Shown here piece after piece: positions 13,383 through 21,670 of a stretch of 64,000 nucleotides of DNA. Position numbers and translations under genes: made by a program. Every line of letters starts with the position of its first letter. Positions within the stretch are counted from its first letter, which is position 1. The DNA comes from Maritimibacter sp. 55A14 (GTDB lineage Bacteria; Pseudomonadota; Alphaproteobacteria; Rhodobacterales; Rhodobacteraceae): NCBI RefSeq assembly GCF_003122205.1, contig NZ_QEYE01000011.1, positions 1-64,000 on the forward strand. Direction: 5' to 3'. The notes beneath the pieces are model-generated. The model saw only the letters and a list, made by a program, of their open reading frames with translations. It was not told the DNA's origin and made no database searches.

Positions 13383-13718
13383 GGTCAAGACGAAAGGCCG
13401 CACGGAGGCCTCACCATGAGGGTGCCCGCCGAAGCCTATGCGCCTTCTTCAAGACCCTATGACGGCCTGCCGGATGTGGAATACCCCTTCCACGACCGCG
13501 ACATCATCGTCACCGCATGCGGGCGCATCTGCATGCAGCGAAAGAAGATCAACGTCTCGACCGTGCTCGCCGGTCAGAGACTCGGAGTGAAGGAGGTGGA
13601 CAATGGCATTTGGATCGTGAGCTTCATGCAGTACGATCTGGAATATATCGACCTGGAACAGAGAACCTTGCAAACCATCGACAATCCGTTCGGCACGAGA
13701 TTGTCACCCATGTCTTAG
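13383..13718 (+). pseudogene. C-terminal remnant of an IS481-type transposase
   Basis: About 110 codons encode the C-terminal end of an integrase-fold transposase: DERPHGGLTMRVPAEAYAPS, then DYPFHD-like VEYPFHDRDIIVTACGRIC, IWIVSFMQYDLEYID and a final LSPMS. This matches from memory the tail of IS481-family transposases common in alphaproteobacteria, which are about 350-400 residues long. The N-terminal helix-turn-helix and most of the DDE catalytic core are missing; what precedes is only about 70 bases and then the last CRISPR repeat. The frame runs open back into that repeat but without family similarity. The natural stop (TAG) is intact, so this is a 5'-deleted copy. Confidence 0.75.
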
Positions 13719-13727
13719 GTACGATCT

Positions 13728-13753
13728 GTTACCCATGTCTCCGGGTCGTACAC
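13728..13753. mobile_element. Probable right end (terminal inverted repeat) of the IS481-type remnant
   Basis: Ten bases after the transposase stop lies TGTTACCCATGTCTCCGG continuing to GTCGTACA, the position and TGT...ACA form expected for the terminal repeat of this kind of element. No matching left end is seen in the window, consistent with loss of the left part of the element. Confidence 0.5.
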
Positions 13754-13763
13754 ATTGGGAAAC

Positions 13764-13840
13764 TGGTAGCGGAGGAGGGACTTGAACCCCCGACACGCGG
13801 ATTATGATTCCGCTGCTCTAACCGACTGAGCTACTCCGCC
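13764..13840 (-). tRNA. tRNA-Met (anticodon CAT)
   Basis: The reverse strand folds as a 77-nt tRNA with encoded CCA: acceptor GGCGGAG pairing with CTCCGCT (one G-T pair), D arm with AGCTCAGTCGGTTAGAGC, anticodon stem GCGGA/TCCGC around loop ATCATAA, hence anticodon CAT, and T arm with GGGGGTTCAAGTCCC. The body resembles elongator tRNA-Met of alphaproteobacteria rather than the initiator. A possible promoter (TTGACG on the minus strand at 13881-13876) lies upstream. It sits between the IS remnant and core genes and could mark the edge of an integrated segment. Confidence 0.95.
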
Positions 13841-14030
13841 ACAGGCGAAGGCTAGGTAAGCGACCGGGCGCATGCCGTCAAGTGCGAAGATCAGGGCTCC
13901 GGCTTGGGTATTTCGTGCGGCCCGTCGCGGCGTGCGGAAGGGGCCGTTCCGCTGACCTGCGTGAGGGCAGCATGCCCCTTGGACTTCCCGCATCCCTGGG
14001 GCAGTCTGTGGCGCGAGGGAGGATCGCGCG

Positions 14031-15665
14031 ATGCTGGATGCGGGCGAATACGACTACGTGATTGTCGGCGCAGGTTCGGCGGGTTGCGTGCTGGCCAACC
14101 GGTTGACCGAGGACGGCGCAACGCGTGTGCTGCTCTTGGAAGCCGGCGGCCGCGACGATTACATCTGGGTGCATATCCCGGTGGGCTATCTCTACTGCAT
14201 CGGCAATCCGCGCACCGATTGGGGCTTCACGACGCGGGCGGAGTCGGGACTGAACGGGCGCGCGTTGGGCTATCCGCGCGGGCGCATCCTGGGGGGCTGC
14301 TCCTCGATCAACGGGATGATCTACATGCGCGGACAGGCGCGTGACTACGATCAGTGGCGCAAAATGGGCAATACCGGCTGGGGCTGGGACGACGTGCTGC
14401 CCTGGTTCCGCAAGTCCGAGGATCACTACCGGGGCGCGGACGGGATACATGGCGCGGGCGGCGAGTTTCGGGTGGAGAAACAGCGCCTCTCCTGGGAGAT
14501 ACTCGACGCCTTCCAGGCCGCCTGCGTGGCCGCGGGCATTCCCGCCACTGAGGATTTCAACACCGGCACGAACGAGGGCGTCGGTTACTTCCAGGTCAAC
14601 CAGCGCGCGGGCTGGCGCTGGAGCACGGCGCGTGCCTTCCTGCGTCCGGCGCGGGGCCGGCGCAACCTGCGTGTCGTCACCCATGCGCAGGCCGAGCGTC
14701 TGGCCTTCGACGGGCGGCGCGCCACCGGTGTCGTCTTCAGCCGAAAGGGTGTGCGGCACGCGGCGCGGGCGCGCGGAGAGGTGATCCTGGCCGCGGGCGC
14801 CATCGGTTCGCCGCAGATCCTGCAGCTCTCGGGGATCGGGCCGGGCGCACTTCTGCAGGCTCATGGCGTTGAGACCCGCCACGAATTGCCGGGGGTCGGC
14901 CAGAACCTGCAGGACCACCTGCAACTGCGCTGCGCCTTCCGGGTCTCGGGGGTGAAGACCCTGAACCAGCAGGCGGGCAGCCTGGCGGGCAAACTCGGCA
15001 TCGCGCTGGAATACGCGCTGAAACGATCCGGCCCGATGTCGATGGCGCCCAGCCAGCTCGGCGCCTTCACCCGGTCGGACCCGGCGCTGGAGACGCCCGA
15101 TCTGGAGTACCACGTACAGCCGCTCTCGCTCGATCGGTTCGGCGAGCCGCTGCACGATTTCCCGGCCTTCACGGCCTCGGTCTGCAACCTGCGACCCGAA
15201 AGCCGCGGGCATGTGGCGATTACCGCGCCCGACCCGTTCGCGCATCCGGAGATCGCCCCCAACTACCTGTCGTCCGCGCGCGACCGGCAAGTGGCGGTGC
15301 GCGCCATCGAGCGCACCCGCGAAATCGTTTCGCAGGCCCCGCTGGCGCGCTACCGCCCCGAGGAGTTCCGTCCCGGCCCGGAGTACCGGACGGAAGAGGA
15401 ACTGGTGCGCGCGGCCGGCGAAATCGGTACGACGATCTTCCATCCGGTTGGCACGGCGAAGATGGGTGACGACCCGCAAGCGGTCGTCGATGCGCGGCTT
15501 CGCGTGCACGGCATGGCGGGGCTGCGGGTGGTGGATGCCTCGGTCATGCCGACGATCACCTCGGGCAACACCAATGCGCCGGTCATCATGATCGCCGAGA
15601 AGGCCGCGGCGATGATCCGCGCGGACGCGCGGCAGGCGCAGGAGACCAGCGTCGGCACGGGCTGA
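14031..15665 (+). CDS. GMC-family FAD oxidoreductase (choline/alcohol dehydrogenase type)
   Basis: The 544-residue flavoprotein has the GMC signature set: the FAD Rossmann motif [16 protein letters not shown] near residue 10, the GGR and [15 protein letters not shown] signature around residue 85, and the C-terminal catalytic region HPVGTAKMG followed by [27 protein letters not shown]. The family includes BetA-type choline dehydrogenase and AlkJ-type alcohol dehydrogenases; substrate cannot be read from the sequence. There is no betB or transporter beside it, which argues against a glycine-betaine operon. GAGGGAGG lies upstream of the ATG at 14031. Confidence 0.93.
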   Translation: MLDAGEYDYVIVGAGSAGCVLANRLTEDGATRVLLLEAGGRDDYIWVHIPVGYLYCIGNPRTDWGFTTRAESGLNGRALGYPRGRILGGCSSINGMIYMRGQARDYDQWRKMGNTGWGWDDVLPWFRKSEDHYRGADGIHGAGGEFRVEKQRLSWEILDAFQAACVAAGIPATEDFNTGTNEGVGYFQVNQRAGWRWSTARAFLRPARGRRNLRVVTHAQAERLAFDGRRATGVVFSRKGVRHAARARGEVILAAGAIGSPQILQLSGIGPGALLQAHGVETRHELPGVGQNLQDHLQLRCAFRVSGVKTLNQQAGSLAGKLGIALEYALKRSGPMSMAPSQLGAFTRSDPALETPDLEYHVQPLSLDRFGEPLHDFPAFTASVCNLRPESRGHVAITAPDPFAHPEIAPNYLSSARDRQVAVRAIERTREIVSQAPLARYRPEEFRPGPEYRTEEELVRAAGEIGTTIFHPVGTAKMGDDPQAVVDARLRVHGMAGLRVVDASVMPTITSGNTNAPVIMIAEKAAAMIRADARQAQETSVGTG

Positions 15666-15680
15666 GGCCGTGGGTCCAAT

Positions 15681-15703
15681 GAGTATTTGTGGAAAGATGA
15701 AGG
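15681..15703 (+). repeat. Short intergenic repeat, copy 1
   Basis: This 23-base sequence shares GAGTATTT at its start and GGAAAGATGAAGG at its end with a second copy at 58566-58588 (21 of 23 bases identical). Both follow the stop of a plus-strand gene and both stand in the same orientation. Confidence 0.65.
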
Positions 15704-15713
15704 GTTCGGACGG

Positions 15714-16490
15714 TCAGGGAGAGAGGCCGGGCGCGCGGGCCATATCGGGGGTGGGCGCGATCAGGCGTCGCTCCGCGCCGGGCAGGCGGGCGAGCTGGCG
15801 CACGCCCATGCGGATCTGGGCGGCCAGCCTGCGCAGCGGATAGGCCCGTTTGCCGGGGCGGCGCTCGCGTCCGATGGCGGAAGCGGTCGGGATGGGCGGC
15901 GTCAGCCCGTGCGCGGCGCATTGGTCGAGCTGGATCGCCAGCGCCGGGTCGGCCTGCCAGGAGCTGAGGTCATAGGCCGCGCAGAGCACCGCATCGGCCA
16001 GTCCCGGCCGGCGGCGCGTGCGTTCCAGGAGTTTCCGCGCCCCGGCGGGCCAGAGAAGGTAGGCCGCGGCCCCGGTCCGGTCCTGCCAGAGCCTGCGCAT
16101 CGGCGCCGCGGGATGGGCGCGGCGGGCCACGAGCTTGCGGCGGCCGCGCGTCTCCAGCGTGATGTGGTCGATTCCCGCGAGCGGCGCCACGCGCTCCAGG
16201 AAATCCGCGGTGCCCGGCGCGAGCAGCGCGTCGTCTTCGAGCACCAGCATCGGCGCGGTTCCCGTGGCGATCCGTTCCCAGGCCGCGCGGTGGGAGGCGA
16301 AGGCGGCCATCTCGGTCTGCCGGAGCGGCCGTTCCCAGCCGGTCCAGTAGCGCGCATCGGCGGGCGGGGAAAGCGTTGCGGGCGTGGCCGCTTCCAACCG
16401 TTCAAAGGCCAGGCCGAGCGCCGAAAGCTGCGCCGCCTGAAATGCCATGCGGGCGGTCTCGGTGTCCAGATTGATGACCAGCGCCTTCAC
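15714..16490 (-). CDS. Glycosyltransferase family 25 (LPS-type)
   Basis: The 258-residue protein starts KALVINLDTETARM, the typical opening of GT25 enzymes, and has the catalytic EDD motif in PMLVLEDDALLAP near residue 85. GT25 enzymes such as Lex2B and LgtB-type proteins add sugars to lipooligosaccharide or to glycans on the cytosolic face of the membrane. It is the last gene of an eight-gene minus-strand cluster; its ATG at 16490 overlaps the stop of the preceding GT4 gene by four bases. The C-terminus is arginine-rich, as is common in membrane-associated glycosyltransferases. Acceptor and donor are unknown. Confidence 0.88.
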   Translation of the reverse strand: MKALVINLDTETARMAFQAAQLSALGLAFERLEAATPATLSPPADARYWTGWERPLRQTEMAAFASHRAAWERIATGTAPMLVLEDDALLAPGTADFLERVAPLAGIDHITLETRGRRKLVARRAHPAAPMRRLWQDRTGAAAYLLWPAGARKLLERTRRRPGLADAVLCAAYDLSSWQADPALAIQLDQCAAHGLTPPIPTASAIGRERRPGKRAYPLRRLAAQIRMGVRQLARLPGAERRLIAPTPDMARAPGLSP

Positions 16491-17545
16491 TCCGCGCGCT
16501 CCAGCGGGTCGGTGAAATCCCCGGCGAAGAGCGCAAGATAATTGCGCACGACCCGGTCCTCGCTGAAGAGTTCTCCAAGCCGTGCGCGCCCGCCTTCGGC
16601 CAGCCGCGCGCCCAGGGTACGGTCGGCCTGAAGTCCGGCCAGGGCGGCGGCGAAGGCGTCGAGGTCGTCGATCTCCACCAGGCGGCCGTCGATGCCGTCG
16701 CGCATGTACCAGCCCGGCCCTTCGGAGCGGGTGGAGACGACCGGCACGCCGGCCTGCCAGGCCTCCAGCACCACGTTGCCCAACGGCTCGTGACGCGAGG
16801 CCATGCCAAGCGCGTCGGCGGCGGCGATATGATGGATCGGCTCGTCTACCCAGCCGATGAAGCGGGTGCGATCGGCGATGCCTTCGGCGCGGGCCAGATC
16901 TTCGAGCGCCGGGCGTTCCTTGCCGTCGCCGATAAGCCAGAGCCAGGCGCCGGGCAGGCGGGCGGCCGCGCGGATCACCAGATCCATGCCCTTGCGATGG
17001 ACGAACCGGCCGGCGGCGGCGATGAGGAAGGCGTCCTCGGGCGTGTCATGGGCGGCGCGGCGCACCGGACTCGGCGGCACCGGGCGGGCGAAATTGCTGA
17101 TTGTGAGCATCGGCTTTTCCCAGCCCAGCGCGCGGCAGTGCCGGCCGATATCCGGCGTGTTTCCGACCAGCGCGTCGCAATGGCCGAAATGGTCCAGGTG
17201 GCGCGGGAAATCGCCCAGGCGGGTGAATTTCACCGCCTCCGGCCAGTCGGGGATCAGCCGCGCGGCGCGTGGCATCCAGGCCATGATCGCATCGGGGTGC
17301 CAGGTTCGGCAAATCCGGCGCACGTGCCATTGAAGGATCAGGCTGGAGATCGAGAGATAGCGGTAGTTGTTCTCGACGATCAGGCCGAAGGGCGCGATCT
17401 GGTCGCGCCAGCTTCGGTTCGGGCGGATCACGAAGCGCTGCTCGACGCCGCGCGCGCCGAAGGCCCGCACAAGGTTCACGAAGAAGCGTTCGGCGCCGCC
17501 TTCCTTGCCGAAATGCAGGTGCAGGACCTTGGGCGCGGCGCTCAT
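16487..17545 (-). CDS. Glycosyltransferase family 4 (group 1)
   Basis: The 352-residue enzyme has a GT-B fold. The N-terminal half starts KVLHLHFGKEGGAERFFVNL with the donor/acceptor-type glycine loop; the C-terminal half has AAGRFVHRKGMDLVIRAA, LIGDGKERPALEDLA and the nucleotide-sugar motif HEPLGNVVLEAWQAGVPVV containing the EX7E pair. It overlaps both neighbours by four bases (GT25 on each side), so the three are almost certainly cotranscribed. It probably adds a hexose to the same surface glycan; substrate not readable. Confidence 0.92.
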   Translation of the reverse strand: MSAAPKVLHLHFGKEGGAERFFVNLVRAFGARGVEQRFVIRPNRSWRDQIAPFGLIVENNYRYLSISSLILQWHVRRICRTWHPDAIMAWMPRAARLIPDWPEAVKFTRLGDFPRHLDHFGHCDALVGNTPDIGRHCRALGWEKPMLTISNFARPVPPSPVRRAAHDTPEDAFLIAAAGRFVHRKGMDLVIRAAARLPGAWLWLIGDGKERPALEDLARAEGIADRTRFIGWVDEPIHHIAAADALGMASRHEPLGNVVLEAWQAGVPVVSTRSEGPGWYMRDGIDGRLVEIDDLDAFAAALAGLQADRTLGARLAEGGRARLGELFSEDRVVRNYLALFAGDFTDPLERAE

Positions 17546-18297
17546 GACCCGGTCCCCCGCGCCCGGTGCCAGTGCAGCGCCGCGCGGTAGTGGGCCTGGT
17601 ATCTCAGCCCGCGCCAGAACCGCGCCAGCCCGCCCGCCTCTCCGGCGCTCCGGCGGGCCTTGCCGATCGTGCCGGTCACGGTCTGCTGATCGCCCACGCT
17701 GACCGGCGGGGGCAGCACCAGCGCCACGCGCAGCCCGGTTTCCCAGAAGAATTTCTGGTCCTCGTCCACGGGGCGGAAGAAGGGCCGGGCGCGCGCCGCC
17801 AGGTGCCGCGCCGCGTCGCGCGTCAGCCCATAGCCGATCAGGCAGGTCGGCACGCGGTAGGGGATGACGAGTTCATGCGCGCGGTCGAGCGCGCGGCGGC
17901 GCACGCATTTCGGGGCGCGATCGAAGGAGAAGAGCTTGACCATATCCCAGTCGCTGCCGCTGTCCTGCGATAGCAGGCCGAGCACAGCGGCGAGATCATC
18001 GCCGGCCTGAAAATCGTCCTCGAAGACGAAACCGCCCGCGGCCTCGGCCTCCGCGATCCGCTCCCACGCCGCGATATGGCTGAGATAGCAGCCGATCTCG
18101 GGGCGCACCAGCGGATGACGGGCGCGGCGGCGGTTGGCGGCGGCGTCATAGACCTGCACGACCTCCGCCTCGTCCATCTGCCAGCCGTTGACGGCCTCGA
18201 TCCGCTCGAAGGGCAGGCCCTGCGCGGTGAGCGCGGTGGCGCTGTTCTCCATCCGTCGGGTATTATCGGCAAGGTTGATGACGAGCGAGGGCCACAT
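17542..18297 (-). CDS. Glycosyltransferase family 25
   Basis: A second GT25 enzyme of the cluster. PSLVINLADNTRRMENSATAL is the family N-terminus and FVFEDDFQAG carries the EDD motif. I chose the ATG at 18297 (251 residues) because GGAG stands 8 bases before it; in-frame starts further upstream (GTG 18363, ATG 18360, ATG 18315) add up to 22 residues without family similarity and have weaker ribosome binding sites. The C-terminal part carries YQAHYRAALHWHRARG, a basic, probably membrane-facing helix. It overlaps the downstream GT4 gene by four bases. It is only distantly similar to the other GT25 protein here, so the two probably make different linkages. Confidence 0.88.
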   Translation of the reverse strand: MWPSLVINLADNTRRMENSATALTAQGLPFERIEAVNGWQMDEAEVVQVYDAAANRRRARHPLVRPEIGCYLSHIAAWERIAEAEAAGGFVFEDDFQAGDDLAAVLGLLSQDSGSDWDMVKLFSFDRAPKCVRRRALDRAHELVIPYRVPTCLIGYGLTRDAARHLAARARPFFRPVDEDQKFFWETGLRVALVLPPPVSVGDQQTVTGTIGKARRSAGEAGGLARFWRGLRYQAHYRAALHWHRARGTGS

Positions 18298-18372
18298 TGC
18301 GCCCGCTCCGGCCATGTGCCCGCCATCTGTGTGGCAGGAAATTGATGCAGGATTGCCCATCACGCCGTAGCC

Positions 18373-19137
18373 CTATCGCATGCAATATCCGAAGCGTAGG
18401 AAATCTTCACGGTAGATGCGATTGATGAGTGAAATCTCCTCGGACGTGAGCGAGACTGCGCCGCCCGCTCCGGTCCCGGTCGCATGGCCACGCAGGACGG
18501 TCAGATTGCTTGCCGGAAGATTTAACCGGTCGAGCACCTTACCAAAATCGCCATCGAAATGCTCGAACTTGCCAATGAAATCCATTGGCAACGAGGGAGG
18601 CAGCAATCGTGCTTGCGGACGCCAATGCCGGTTCATGGCGCCCGGACGTTGCCGGGCAATGGCTTTCAGGAAGGCGGAGAATGCCACTTCGCCGGTTTCT
18701 GGCAAGCCGAGGGCGCGGCGGAACCTTTCCGCGTTCTGAGCCTGCACGATTTTGTCCTTGTAGCAGGACAGAAGCCGGGAATAGGGGTCGCGCACGAAGC
18801 TGAACTTGAGTACGGCCGGATCGTTCAAGGCAGACCAGAACGCCATTGGGTCATGTTCCGAACTGATCCGCCTGCGTGCCGCGAGGGTGTTGAGATCTCC
18901 CAGTTCCCGGGCAAGGTCAGGATCGTCGCTGCGCACCAGCGTGCCGATGATGGTGGAGCCCGCGACCTTTGGATTGCAGAAATAGATCACCTTGAGTCGC
19001 GGTGAGAAAACCGACCGCAGGGCCAACTCGTTTCGCAGAATACGAAACAAAATGGCGATGCGCCATCGGTAGTAACTTTCAACCGCTTTCCGGGACATTG
19101 CCTGGAAACGGTCGGTCCCATCAGGCTCTACCGGCAT
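18373..19137 (-). CDS. Sulfotransferase family protein
   Basis: The 254-residue protein has the two PAPS-binding elements of sulfotransferases: the 5'-phosphosulfate loop in CNPKVAGSTIIGTL near residue 51 and the 3'-phosphate motif in FVRDPYSRLLSCYKDKI near residue 115. The family transfers sulfate from PAPS to carbohydrate hydroxyls. An N-terminal helix (SYYRWRIAILFRILRNEL) may anchor it peripherally. The ATG at 19137 overlaps the end of the FkbM gene by 17 bases. Together with a second sulfotransferase four genes upstream it suggests that the glycan made here is sulfated. Confidence 0.87.
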   Translation of the reverse strand: MPVEPDGTDRFQAMSRKAVESYYRWRIAILFRILRNELALRSVFSPRLKVIYFCNPKVAGSTIIGTLVRSDDPDLARELGDLNTLAARRRISSEHDPMAFWSALNDPAVLKFSFVRDPYSRLLSCYKDKIVQAQNAERFRRALGLPETGEVAFSAFLKAIARQRPGAMNRHWRPQARLLPPSLPMDFIGKFEHFDGDFGKVLDRLNLPASNLTVLRGHATGTGAGGAVSLTSEEISLINRIYREDFLRFGYCMR

Positions 19138-19894
19138 TGTCCCGCACGAAGAGCGCGTTCTTGTGGCGGCTGCCGTCCAGCCGGAAGCCTTGGCCCAGGA
19201 TATGCTCTTTCAGCGCCTCGATCTTTTCGGCCCCGACGATATGGGGGTGAAGTTCCACGAGTATGCCCGACACGCCCGACAGGTGGGCCGTGGCAAGAAG
19301 GTCGATCTCGGCGCCCTCGACATCCATCACGATGACATCGGGCCGGTGCGATTCGATGACGTCGTGGATCGAAGCGCTTTCCACCTCGATCTCTTTCGCC
19401 TCGATATCGCGGGCCATCAGCGAGGAGGAGATGATGTTGTCGTTCTGGAAGAACCGGATCGGTTTGCCGTCGGTCGTGACGGCCTTCATTTCCAGTCTGG
19501 GGCGGACCCCGTTGAGGGCATAGTTTTCCTCGATCACGCGGCGCAGCGCCGGGTTCGCTTCGAAGGAGAGGACGTTTCCTTCGCCCGCGATCCGGGTGCA
19601 GAGCAGGCTGATGAAGCCGATCCCGGTGCCGATTTCGAGGACCCGGCTGCCGGGTTTCACGATCTCCTTCACCAGCAGCCGTTCGCCCAGTTCGTAGGTG
19701 CCCTTGAACAGGTAGTTGCGTACAGAATCCGGCAGATCGTCCGGTCCGCAGCGCAACCGCACACCATCGATGGAGATGATCCTTGTGCCAATCGACCGAT
19801 GCCAAAGTCTCCGGAGGGTTCTGAATCTGGGTTTAATGGCTCTTCTCCTGTCGGCGAGGCGGCGGCTAACGCGCTTTGTACCCTCTAGCGCAAT
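19121..19894 (-). CDS. FkbM-family methyltransferase (start uncertain)
   Basis: The SAM-binding core is clear: VLEIGTGIGFISLLCTRIAG, SFEANPALRRVIEENYALNG and VIVMDVEGAEIDLL, followed by a C-terminal GFRLDGSRHKNALFVRD. FkbM-type enzymes methylate hydroxyls of sugars and macrolides. The start is a problem: the frame is open far into the upstream gene, but between the upstream stop (19885) and the core there is no ATG or TTG in frame. The first GTG is at 19762 (213 residues, clipping the N-terminal strand). I give the end of the upstream gene (an ATT at 19894) as the outer limit. A rare start codon or a sequencing error is possible. Confidence 0.82.
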   Translation of the reverse strand: MALEGTKRVSRRLADRRRAIKPRFRTLRRLWHRSIGTRIISIDGVRLRCGPDDLPDSVRNYLFKGTYELGERLLVKEIVKPGSRVLEIGTGIGFISLLCTRIAGEGNVLSFEANPALRRVIEENYALNGVRPRLEMKAVTTDGKPIRFFQNDNIISSSLMARDIEAKEIEVESASIHDVIESHRPDVIVMDVEGAEIDLLATAHLSGVSGILVELHPHIVGAEKIEALKEHILGQGFRLDGSRHKNALFVRDNAGRA

Positions 19895-20928
19895 AGCATG
19901 CCAAGGGAATCCGCCCCGGTGAAGCGGCGGGTGTGTGCCGATATCGGTGATGCCGTCAAGATATCCTGGTTTTCCAGGATTTTGCGGTAGTAGCGCCCGC
20001 CACCAGCGTGCTGGCCACGCTTCGCGATGTATTCCAACCCGGCCTCGCCGCGTGTGAACTTGAAATGCAGCAGGACCGCCGACCGCTCGGACAGTTTCAG
20101 CCTGCCGGTCACGGCATGCGAGCCGCCGGAGAATGTCATACCCTTGCGCCACTTGATCAGGGCGAGCTTGGTGCATGTGAACGGATCGCGCGGAAGATGC
20201 GCGCGCGCCGCCCGCCGGGTGACTCTGGCCAGCACCCGGCGGGCCGGACCAGGGTTGAACGGGGCGTTGAGGCCCCCGAAACGCTCCATGAGCAGCCTGG
20301 GAAACCGGCCGGCAATGCCATGCCGGCCGAAGAAGAGCCGGTCCCGCATGCCGCCATACGCCATCATGAACGGGGTCGGGTATTTTCTGCGAAACCGGCT
20401 GGCGGCGGGGAGCATGAAGTAGGAGTCCGGTCCGTCGAAAAGCGGAAATGCCTCAAGCAGACCGCCGCCACGATATTCGTGCTCTGACAGCGGCAAGTCC
20501 GCATACATGTCGACCATGGTGCAATGTAGCGCTTCGGCCCCTTCTGCATCGAGGGTGTCCACCAAATCCGCTAGCGCGGACGCGCTGGAGCACCGATAGA
20601 CGAAATGCTCATCGATATCCGGTGCGATGCACCAGCGCCCATTCGCGAAATGATCCAGTAGCTCGCAGCGCCACTGTTTCTTATGTGCAGCGTAGGTCGA
20701 TCCGTCGCGCGGGCAGAACAACGTGACGCCATTTTGTTCCAGAAGGAATTCACGCGTGCCATCATCGGATCGGTCATCAACCATCAAAAAGCGCCGGACC
20801 CCGAGTCCGCGGTAATGCGCCAGGAAGTCGGGCAGAATATCCAATTCATTGTGAGCGAGTGCCACGCAGGCCAGATCCTGCGGCGGCGGCAGATCAGGCG
20901 AAAGGCATTTCAGGTACTCGAAGGACAT
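19885..20928 (-). CDS. Glycosyltransferase family 2-like protein (Glyco_tranf_2_4 type)
   Basis: The 347-residue protein has the conserved block VALAHNELDILPDFLAHYR, then FLMVDDRSDDGTREFLLEQ with the DDxSDDGT nucleotide-sugar motif, and CIAPDIDEHFVY with a DxDE metal-binding motif. This is the GT2-like group often found in alphaproteobacterial polysaccharide loci. I place the start at ATG 20928, 10 bases after the stop of the sulfotransferase gene, rather than at an upstream start inside that gene. Downstream it abuts the FkbM gene. It probably acts on the same glycan as its neighbours. Confidence 0.88.
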   Translation of the reverse strand: MSFEYLKCLSPDLPPPQDLACVALAHNELDILPDFLAHYRGLGVRRFLMVDDRSDDGTREFLLEQNGVTLFCPRDGSTYAAHKKQWRCELLDHFANGRWCIAPDIDEHFVYRCSSASALADLVDTLDAEGAEALHCTMVDMYADLPLSEHEYRGGGLLEAFPLFDGPDSYFMLPAASRFRRKYPTPFMMAYGGMRDRLFFGRHGIAGRFPRLLMERFGGLNAPFNPGPARRVLARVTRRAARAHLPRDPFTCTKLALIKWRKGMTFSGGSHAVTGRLKLSERSAVLLHFKFTRGEAGLEYIAKRGQHAGGGRYYRKILENQDILTASPISAHTRRFTGADSLGMLLR

Positions 20929-20938
20929 ACCGGTCAAG

Positions 20939-21670
20939 TCACTCTGAATCCGGGAGAACAAGGTTCCGCCGCGCGGGCGTGTCGAAATCGAAGCCGAACA
21001 TCTCGATATCCGCGGCATACCAGTCCGCGACGATCTGGATCGTCCGGTCGGTGTAGAACTCGCGGTAATCGGTGCGCTTCTTGGTGCTCACATTACGTTT
21101 GCGCACCGGCTGGTCGAGGCCGAAATAGCGCATGCTGTCCTCGGCCAGCGACTCGAAGCGCAGCAGGTCGACCCGGACCGTGCCGGCCTCGTCGGTTACG
21201 TAATCGGCCTGCGGGTACCAGCCGCGGATGACGCGGTGCCAGTAGAAGGGTTCATGGCCGTAGATGTGGCGTTCCTCCAGGAACTCCTCCAGCCGCATGT
21301 CGCGGTAGCGCGGGTCGTCCTTGCCCTGGGTTTCTGCCAGCCGCGCGAATTGCCAGCGCGACACGGTGCGCGCCCAGGGGTTGCGGAGGATGCCCACCGC
21401 GGTCAGCCGCGATGTTACCTTGGGATGAATATCGCGCCAGCGGGCATGCTGGAAGCCGTGATGCTCGCCGCCGGCGCGCATCTTGGCGGCCACGGCACGG
21501 GTATAGGCGCGGCTCTTGTGGAAATAGGGCTCGGCCGAGATCATCCGCCCCGACAGCGCCGGCGCCTTGCGCAGCGACACGCCGGCGTTCTTGGGGATAT
21601 GGATGAAGAGCCACTCCGCCCGGCCGGTATGCCAGTTCAGGATGGCGCGGGCTTCGCGCAGCGTCGTCAT
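20939..21670 (-). CDS. Sulfotransferase family protein
   Basis: The second sulfotransferase of the cluster, 243 residues. The 5'-phosphosulfate loop is LFIHIPKNAGVSL near residue 22, with the invariant PK-AG signature; the 3'-phosphate motif is GILRNPWARTVSRWQF near residue 93. The remainder is typical of family 2 carbohydrate sulfotransferases. Its ATG overlaps the stop of the upstream GT4 gene by four bases, so it is coupled to it. It differs widely from the sulfotransferases at 18373 and 40191, so each probably modifies a different position or sugar. Confidence 0.88.
   Translation of the reverse strand: MTTLREARAILNWHTGRAEWLFIHIPKNAGVSLRKAPALSGRMISAEPYFHKSRAYTRAVAAKMRAGGEHHGFQHARWRDIHPKVTSRLTAVGILRNPWARTVSRWQFARLAETQGKDDPRYRDMRLEEFLEERHIYGHEPFYWHRVIRGWYPQADYVTDEAGTVRVDLLRFESLAEDSMRYFGLDQPVRKRNVSTKKRTDYREFYTDRTIQIVADWYAADIEMFGFDFDTPARRNLVLPDSE

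Noticed and set aside
11195-13403. Several long minus-strand open frames across the CRISPR array, with proteins full of SSPRVRGT and IPAGAGN repeats
   Set aside because: They are translations of the identical repeats; the 61-nt period keeps them in rotating frames. No ribosome binding site and no real protein composition.
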